DNA of 36,422 nt from Clostridia bacterium (GTDB taxonomy: Bacteria > Bacillota > Clostridia > Oscillospirales > CAG-272), in assembly GCA_017450885.1 (NCBI GenBank), contig JAFSSR010000113.1, positions 1-36,422 of the forward strand, given 5' to 3'. Each line of letters opens with the position of its first letter. Position 1 is the stretch's first letter. Below the pieces are notes generated by a model. It worked only from the letters and a program-made list of their open reading frames with translations. It was not told where the DNA came from and did not search any database. Position numbers and translations under genes: made by a program. This document shows positions 31,881-36,422 of the stretch, in pieces.

Positions 31881-33008
31881 TTATATATGTTTACAGTACG
31901 CAACTCTCGGAGCTCCGTTTTCAAGGCGGATCGTACCGCATTCCGTAAACCCGTTCTTTTCAAGCGCGCGGCGCATCGAGCGGTTGTCGGCGTGTGTGTC
32001 GCAGCGTATCTCGTTTATGCCTTTACCGCGGCAGACGGTCTCAAATCCGTTGAACATTTTACGCGCGAGGTCCATACCCTTATGCTCTTTTGCAACAACT
32101 ATTCTGTGGATCGCGGCGTAAGGAAGATCGTCCGGCCAGCTTCCGCTGATCTCGCGGTATGTCGGCTCCTCCCCGAAGCAGAGGACGGCGTAAGCCACCG
32201 GTTTTCCCGAGGTCTCAAGGACGTATGCGCGTCCTTTTTCAACGTCTTCACGGAGTATTTCGGGCGTCGGATATCCGTCCTGCCATTGATCTATCCCGTT
32301 CTTTTTCATATAGGCGCGGGCGTCGTCGAACATCGCGGGTACCGGTCCGTCCAATTCGTCCGCGGAGGCGAGCCGGAGGGTAAAGCCGGCGCTTTCGGGA
32401 AGAACGGCTTCGACCCTGTTGATCTTAAATCCGCGGGAGGAGAAATTGCGCTCGTACTCGGTCATGATATTGCCTTCGTTGTATTCGCTGCCGTGGAGGT
32501 CGCGGGTCACTCCGCGCAGCTCAAATCCGCAGAACGTGAATTCTTCGAGCGAGAAGTCGAACAGCTTTTCGTTGTCGGTCTTGAATATCACAGATCCGCC
32601 GTCCTTGAGAATTGACTTATAAACGGTCAGAAAAGACCGGTATGTAAGTCTTCTCTTATGCTGTCCGGAGTTCGGCCAGGGATCCGAAAAATTGAGATAT
32701 ATGCGATCAACGTCGCCTTTATCAAAATAATCGGGGAGAGTCTTTGCGTCCGCGACTATGAAATGAACGTTGTTTATTCCTTCGCGCTCGACGCGCTCGG
32801 CGGCGAGGACCGCGACGTCGAGACAGATCTCGACCGCGACGAACTGCTTGTCCGGCTCGCGTTTTGCCGCTTCGCAGATAAAGCCGCCTTTGCCGCATCC
32901 GATCTCAATAGTGACCGGCGTCGGCGGCAGGGAAGCGCGGTCTTTGACGATCAGATCGCCCGCCGCCTCCAGCCTTCCGACACCGTTTCTTTTTTTTCGC
33001 ATTCGCAT
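31881..33008 (-). CDS. trmB: TrmB tRNA (guanine-N7) methyltransferase fused to a GNAT acetyltransferase
   Basis: A 375-residue single reading frame with two domains. Residues 1-199 are a full-length TrmB, which puts the 7-methyl group on G46 of tRNAs using S-adenosylmethionine: MRMRKK start, EIGCGKGGF (35-43), NFSDPWP (106-112), HKRRLT, and NIMTEYERNF near the end. The MRMR opening is typical of TrmB and fixes the start at 33008. Residues 208-375 are a GNAT N-acetyltransferase starting at FTLRLASADEL, with QWQDGYPT, AIHRIVVAKEHKG (acetyl-CoA loop) and RALEKNGF. That GNAT type is usually a separate protein. The linker is only about ten residues. The GNAT substrate is unknown. The ribosome binding site (GGAG) is 10-11 nt upstream. 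Confidence 0.9.
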   Translation of the reverse strand: MRMRKKRNGVGRLEAAGDLIVKDRASLPPTPVTIEIGCGKGGFICEAAKREPDKQFVAVEICLDVAVLAAERVEREGINNVHFIVADAKTLPDYFDKGDVDRIYLNFSDPWPNSGQHKRRLTYRSFLTVYKSILKDGGSVIFKTDNEKLFDFSLEEFTFCGFELRGVTRDLHGSEYNEGNIMTEYERNFSSRGFKINRVEAVLPESAGFTLRLASADELDGPVPAMFDDARAYMKKNGIDQWQDGYPTPEILREDVEKGRAYVLETSGKPVAYAVLCFGEEPTYREISGSWPDDLPYAAIHRIVVAKEHKGMDLARKMFNGFETVCRGKGINEIRCDTHADNRSMRRALEKNGFTECGTIRLENGAPRVAYCKHI

Positions 33009-33009
33009 A

Positions 33010-33038
33010 TTGAATTTTGCTCCGTTATATGATATACT
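33010..33038 (+). promoter_or_regulatory. Extended -10 promoter of the HAAS/DUF4097 operon
   Basis: TTGAAT (33010-33015), 17 nt, TATACT (33033-33038) preceded by TG. Start near 33045, giving a leader of about 83 nt. A weaker alternative (TTGATT 33043, TACTAT 33067, 18 nt apart) lies downstream. Confidence 0.6.
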
Positions 33039-33127
33039 ATAATTGATTTATCCTTTGCATATATGATACTATATGACATTTCGATAAATAAAGCGTGAAA
33101 TTGTAAATTTTGCGCCGGGAGAAGCAG

Positions 33128-34135
33128 ATGAACAAACAATCATTCTATACGCAATTCAGGACCTCGCTTGCCGGACTCGGCTGCGACGACGAACTCTGCA
33201 GGGAGTGGGTCGAAGCGGCGTCGGGATATATAAGTCTTATACCCGACTCCGAATTCGATAAAAAATACGATGAGTTCACCGTCGAAAAGCTGATCAGCCG
33301 CATAATAGCCAGCCCGGATACAGCGCTTGACGAGATATTCCGCGGAGTTCCGAGAAACGATCATACCGAGGCGGACTATCCGGAGCCCGTGAATGAAGAG
33401 GGATATACCGCCGAGAACACGGAACAGCCCACGGAACAGCCCGCAGAAATGAAGATCGAAGACGATGTTTCCGTCGACGGTGTGCTTGACGCGGTTTTCG
33501 CCGACGATCCCGCGGCGGACAAAAACGGCTTCATCCCGGAAGACGCGGAGTTTTCGCAGGACGATCTTCCCGTATACCTGGGCGACGTCGGACTCCCCGG
33601 AGGCGAAGAGCTGGGCGATACGCAGATCTTTGACGTCTCGGACGGTGACGATCTCGTTATCGTCGACAGAGACCGCCTCAGACGGGTCGCAAGAGAGCGC
33701 AAGCTGACCGAGAGGCAGTATATCAAAGGAAGCCCGCTGTTTTATCTTCTGCTTATCCTGTTCGCTCCCGTCTGGATCCCTCTGTATATCGCGGTATGGG
33801 TGCTCGTAGGCGCCGTATTTGTTGCCGTCGCCGCTTTGATGGTCGCTTTTATCGCCGCGATGGTCGCCGTCATCGGCGCGGGCGCCGCGCTTTCGCTTGT
33901 CGATATCATATACGGCGTCGTCAAGCTGTTCTCGCAGATGCCCATCGGACTTTTTGAGATCGGCCTCGGGATCGTCATAGCGGGCGTGACCATGCTTGTT
34001 TCGATTCTTCTTTACAATCTCGCCGTCAGGCTCATCACCAAACTGTTCAAGCCGGTCAAGCTGCTTGCCCGTTTCGTCAACGATAAGCTGATAGATCTCT
34101 ACTATACGATCAAAAAGGAGTGCGGCAGAAAATGA
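33128..34135 (+). CDS. HAAS/DUF1700-like membrane protein
   Basis: A 335-residue protein. The start at 33128 has GGGAGAAG just upstream. Residues 1-80 are helical and resemble the HAAS (DUF1700-like) N-terminal module: MNKQSFYTQFRTSLAGL followed by a second acidic helix. Residues 85-190 are a long acidic, Pro/Glu/Asp-rich region, probably unstructured. Three membrane segments fill about 205-300, including an alanine/valine-rich one. The C-terminus is basic. Its stop overlaps the start of the DUF4097 gene by 4 bp (ATGA). HAAS proteins often lie between a PadR-type regulator and a DUF4097 protein; no PadR gene is present here. Confidence 0.7.
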   Translation: MNKQSFYTQFRTSLAGLGCDDELCREWVEAASGYISLIPDSEFDKKYDEFTVEKLISRIIASPDTALDEIFRGVPRNDHTEADYPEPVNEEGYTAENTEQPTEQPAEMKIEDDVSVDGVLDAVFADDPAADKNGFIPEDAEFSQDDLPVYLGDVGLPGGEELGDTQIFDVSDGDDLVIVDRDRLRRVARERKLTERQYIKGSPLFYLLLILFAPVWIPLYIAVWVLVGAVFVAVAALMVAFIAAMVAVIGAGAALSLVDIIYGVVKLFSQMPIGLFEIGLGIVIAGVTMLVSILLYNLAVRLITKLFKPVKLLARFVNDKLIDLYYTIKKECGRK

Positions 34136-35166
34136 AACCTACCTCGATTATTTTTCTGATACTCTCCGCAATACTGATTATAAGCGGTATAATCATCTGC
34201 GTCATCGCCGGCGTCATAGCAAAGAACGACGGTATCGAACTGTACGTCGATTATATGGACGACGCCGGTAACGCGGTCGTCGAGCACGACCTGTCGGGCA
34301 AAAAAGCGACCGACGTCAAGATAGATATAAAAAGGGCGGACGTCGCAATAATAACCGGCGCAGACAGGTCATATATCAAGGTCGAGAACTATCCGACCAA
34401 AGCGTACGACTACTGGGTGACCGACGGGTCGATCAACATCAAGGACGCGAACGCTCTCAGCATTTTCACCTCGATACGGATCAATGAGTCGGGCTTCGGC
34501 TTTACAGGCCTTCGCCATTATCTTGCCCTCGGCAGATATAAGGATATGCCCCGCCGCGTCACCATCTATCTGACCAAAGGCTCTATTCTCAATTCGGTCG
34601 ATATCTCGGTCAAAAACGGAAGCGTTACCATCGACGGGCTTCAGGTCCGCACCGACTGCGCTCTCGCCGTCGGAGAAGGCGACGTAAAGCTGACCGATCT
34701 CACGTCTCCCGGAACCGTCAAGGTCACCTGCGGCACCGGCAACATCATTTTCGATAAATGTATGATGAGCGATACCAACGCCGAGGTCACAGAGAAGGGC
34801 GATATCGAATGTGAGATAGATATGCAGTATTCCTTCGCTCTCAAGTGCGTTTCGGGCGGAGTATACCTCGATTCCGTAAAGAGCGGATCGGATTTCAGCG
34901 GAAATTATCCCGCCGAGGCGCTCGAACGCAAAGAAGCGCCCGAGCCCGAGGACACCGCGGAGCCCGCAGACAGCGGCAGCGCGGAGGATACGAATAAGGC
35001 GGACGATAAAAAAGAGGAAACGAAAAAAGACGATAAAAAGGACGACAAAAAAGACGGCAAAAAAGACGATCCCTCGTCCGGAGAAGTCGAGGCGGCCTCG
35101 CGTATGTTCGTCGGAAGAGTCAAACTCGGCGATATCAAGATCAAACTTGCCTCCGTCGGCGAATAA
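34132..35166 (+). CDS. DUF4097 (adhesin-like beta-repeat) membrane-anchored protein
   Basis: A 344-residue protein. The start at 34132 overlaps the previous stop (ATGA) and uses AAGGAG about 11 nt upstream. One membrane helix (about 5-30) anchors it. Residues ~50-265 form the repetitive beta-strand pattern of DUF4097: KNGSVTIDGL, GEGDVKLTDL, GTGNIIFDKC, EKGDIECEID. Then comes an acidic Pro/Glu/Thr stretch and a Lys/Asp-rich run of about 25 residues, followed by one more strand-like tail (VGRVKLGDIKIKLASV). DUF4097 proteins are usually surface-exposed partners of HAAS proteins in envelope stress loci; their molecular role is not settled. DUF378 follows after 56 nt. Confidence 0.78.
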   Translation: MKPTSIIFLILSAILIISGIIICVIAGVIAKNDGIELYVDYMDDAGNAVVEHDLSGKKATDVKIDIKRADVAIITGADRSYIKVENYPTKAYDYWVTDGSINIKDANALSIFTSIRINESGFGFTGLRHYLALGRYKDMPRRVTIYLTKGSILNSVDISVKNGSVTIDGLQVRTDCALAVGEGDVKLTDLTSPGTVKVTCGTGNIIFDKCMMSDTNAEVTEKGDIECEIDMQYSFALKCVSGGVYLDSVKSGSDFSGNYPAEALERKEAPEPEDTAEPADSGSAEDTNKADDKKEETKKDDKKDDKKDGKKDDPSSGEVEAASRMFVGRVKLGDIKIKLASVGE

Positions 35167-35222
35167 AATGAAAAAATAGGACCATAATAATACCGAAATC
35201 CAGAAATAAGGAAGGTAATATT

Positions 35223-35432
35223 ATGGTAATCGATAAAATAGCGCTGATCCTTTCGATAATCGGCGGCATCAACTGGGGAAGCATAGGCATTTTCAAGTTC
35301 GATATCGTCGCATGGATCTTCGGCGGTCAGGACGCGGTAGTCAGCCGCATCATTTACGCGATAGTGGGCATCGCTTCGCTTTGGTGCATATCGCTTCTTT
35401 TCCGCAACAAGGGCGCAGTAGACCACGATTGA
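35223..35432 (+). CDS. DUF378 small membrane protein
   Basis: A 69-residue protein with two membrane helices (about 4-20 and 41-60). The first, LILSIIGGINWGSIGIF, is the signature of DUF378, a small membrane family of unknown function common in Bacillota. AAGGAAGG precedes ATG 35223. It is probably part of the HAAS/DUF4097 transcript; a terminator follows. Confidence 0.88.
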   Translation: MVIDKIALILSIIGGINWGSIGIFKFDIVAWIFGGQDAVVSRIIYAIVGIASLWCISLLFRNKGAVDHD

Positions 35433-35445
35433 ACAGCAAAGACAA

Positions 35446-35490
35446 AGCAGGGCGCGTCCCGGGATCCGGGGCTCGCCCTGCTGCTGTTTG
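35446..35490 (+). terminator. Terminator after DUF378
   Basis: Arms 35446-35462 and 35466-35482 pair over 17 bp with two mismatches around a 3-nt loop, followed by a T-rich stretch (35485-35499). Confidence 0.75.
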
Positions 35491-35515
35491 CATTTCTTTC
35501 TCTCCTGCATACAAT
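35488..35515 (+). promoter_or_regulatory. Candidate promoter of the cysteine-rich gene
   Basis: TTGCAT (35488-35493), 16 nt, TACAAT (35510-35515) is a modest sigma-A match. The same place reads CATACAAT (35508-35515), which also resembles the -10 of mother-cell sporulation sigma factors. The two readings cannot be separated by eye. Confidence 0.4.
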
Positions 35516-35562
35516 GGTACAGAAGACATATGTCTAATAAAAAACAGGAGGAAGGATATCCT

Positions 35563-36363
35563 ATGCCCGAAAACAGAAATTGCTCGCGGGGGACGGGGAA
35601 TTGCGGCCGAGTGGCTATCGACTGCAATCGCATCCTCGACAGCTGCCGCGACAAGGATTGCTTTGAAAATACCCGCGTATATCTGACCGATCCCGGCCGG
35701 GATATTATAAACAGGACCTCGACCGTAAGGGTCAAGAACACCAAGGTCGTCGGGACCTGCATCACCGTCGAGCCGGTAAGATTTAACCGCGGATTTTACC
35801 AGGTTTACGTACGCTTTTACACCCGCCTCTGCCTTGAAGGATGCGTGGCGCCCGGAAGAGCCCAGGAGTTCGAAGGGATCGCCGTCTGCGAGAAGCGCGT
35901 CATCCTTTACGGGAGCGAAGGGGAGGTAAGCATATTTCGCAGCGACCCGGAGAACAACAGCTTCTGCTGCGCCGACGTCTGCGGCGGCGATATAGAGACC
36001 AACGCGCCGACGGCGGTCTGCGAGGTTGTCGATCCCATCGTGCTCTCCTGCTGCGTCGCGCAGGACAGACGGCCTTGCTGCTGCTGCGCGTCCGATATCC
36101 CGGACAGCGTTCTCGCCTGCCTTGACGGAAACATCTGCCCGGACGACAACGACGACAACAGACTGTACTGCACCCTCGGCTTCTTCTCGGTCATCCGCAT
36201 AGAAAGGCCGGCGCAGATACTCGTTTCCGCGGAGGAATACAGCGTCCCCGACAAGCAGTGCATGGACACCTGCGACGAGGACCCCTGCACCGTGTTCGGA
36301 AGGATGAGCTTTCCGACGCACAAGTTCGCCCCTCCGTCTCTGTGCGAATTGAGGGACGACTGA
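35563..36363 (+). CDS. Cysteine-rich protein (26 Cys), unknown function
   Basis: A 266-residue soluble protein with 26 cysteines, almost 10 percent. ATG 35563 is chosen for the AGGAGGAAGG ahead of it; an ATG at 35529 lacks a ribosome binding site. The N-terminal 35 residues hold five Cys spaced 5-7 apart. A conserved-looking beta core follows (VRVKNTKVVGTCITVEPV, FYQVYVRFYTRLCLEGC). Then come clusters FCCADVC, LSCCVAQ and PCCCCAS, and a last group QCMDTCDEDPC. I associate this layout with a family of uncharacterised proteins in Clostridia. There is no signal peptide. Disulfide cross-linking or metal binding are both possible. It has its own terminator and probably its own promoter. Confidence 0.8.
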   Translation: MPENRNCSRGTGNCGRVAIDCNRILDSCRDKDCFENTRVYLTDPGRDIINRTSTVRVKNTKVVGTCITVEPVRFNRGFYQVYVRFYTRLCLEGCVAPGRAQEFEGIAVCEKRVILYGSEGEVSIFRSDPENNSFCCADVCGGDIETNAPTAVCEVVDPIVLSCCVAQDRRPCCCCASDIPDSVLACLDGNICPDDNDDNRLYCTLGFFSVIRIERPAQILVSAEEYSVPDKQCMDTCDEDPCTVFGRMSFPTHKFAPPSLCELRDD

Positions 36364-36376
36364 ACGGACGTAAAAC

Positions 36377-36402
36377 AAAAACGCCGGATCTCCGGCGTTT
36401 TT
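36377..36402 (+). terminator. Terminator of the cysteine-rich gene
   Basis: A 12-bp stem including A/T ends (36377-36388 with 36391-36402) and a 2-nt centre, closing in a five-T run. It lies 13 nt after the stop codon and, by symmetry, could act in both directions. Confidence 0.9.
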
Positions 36403-36422
36403 GTCGGTATCGTTTATTTATA

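Noticed and set aside
33037-33072. Second promoter candidates around 33038-33072 for the HAAS-like gene
   Set aside because: TATAAT at 33038 has wrong spacing to any -35, and TTGATT/TACTAT at 33043-33072 is weaker than the promoter at 33010-33038.
34990-35080. Lys/Asp-rich run as a frameshift
   Set aside because: The DUF4097-like beta pattern resumes in the same frame afterwards, so the run is an in-frame low-complexity insertion.
1-36422. tRNA genes, insertion sequences, integrases, phage or toxin-antitoxin genes
   Set aside because: I looked for cloverleaf sequences, transposase motifs and paired small genes and found nothing supportable.

Overview
The window looks like a chromosomal segment of an uncultured member of the Clostridia (Bacillota), probably from a gut or rumen environment. 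The signs are a T-box riboswitch ahead of thrS, an AddAB (not RecBCD) recombination pair, S-layer-homology repeats, a clostridial GyrB/ParE paralogue, DUF378, DUF4234 and DUF4097 family proteins, AGGAGG-type ribosome binding sites, and TTGACA/TATAAT promoters that often carry the TG extension. Coding DNA is fairly GC-rich while intergenic DNA is sharply AT-rich. I see no tRNA or rRNA genes, no insertion sequences, no phage genes and no CRISPR array.

Layout: 1-646 is the end of an SLH-repeat surface protein. 810-2246 holds a membrane protein and a DUF4304-like protein. 2339-3596 (minus) holds a DUF4234 membrane protein with a QQGY-repeat head and an unrecognised protein. 3638-7346 is the T-box-controlled thrS followed by an ADP-ribosylglycohydrolase. 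7420-12543 (minus) is a compact four-gene Dlt-like cassette: adenylation enzyme, carrier protein, MBOAT acyltransferase, and a large protein fusing a DltD/AlgJ-like SGNH domain to a polysaccharide deacetylase. 12731-13930 is mtlD, divergent from the cassette. 13966-15400 (minus) holds a small membrane protein and a short QueG-like iron-sulfur protein. 15479-24249 is parE-like, addB and addA in one tight run. 24246-25196 (minus) is a D-2-hydroxyacid dehydrogenase and 25296-25850 a Nudix hydrolase, divergently transcribed from interleaved promoters. 25902-29647 (minus) is a GH106-like glycosidase operon with a Sel1-repeat protein. 29814-31824 holds a lipoprotein with an amidase_6-like domain and an unknown protein. 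31881-33008 (minus) is a TrmB-GNAT fusion. 33128-35432 is a HAAS-like/DUF4097 membrane pair plus DUF378. 35563-36363 is a protein with 26 cysteines.

The most striking system is the cassette at 7420-12543. It has the logic of teichoic-acid D-alanylation: activate an amino acid, load it on a carrier, pass it through an MBOAT, and hand it over by an extracellular SGNH protein. Every step departs from the standard. The adenylation enzyme keeps the Asp that holds the alpha-amine but has Ser where DltA has its selectivity Cys. The MBOAT has Gln where the invariant WHG histidine belongs. The last protein carries a second catalytic domain with PgaB/IcaB-like metal-ligand spacing, which suggests that an N-acetylated polysaccharide, not lipoteichoic acid, is the polymer being modified. 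This function is inferred from sequence only.

Regulation is unusually legible. Two perfect TTGACA-N17-TATAAT promoters face each other at 3638-3766, so the thrS leader and the opposite transcript should overlap at their 5' ends. Two divergent promoters interleave at 25224-25267, and a 14-bp tandem duplication doubles the -35 box at 29697-29724. Several intergenic hairpins between convergent genes look like two-way terminators.
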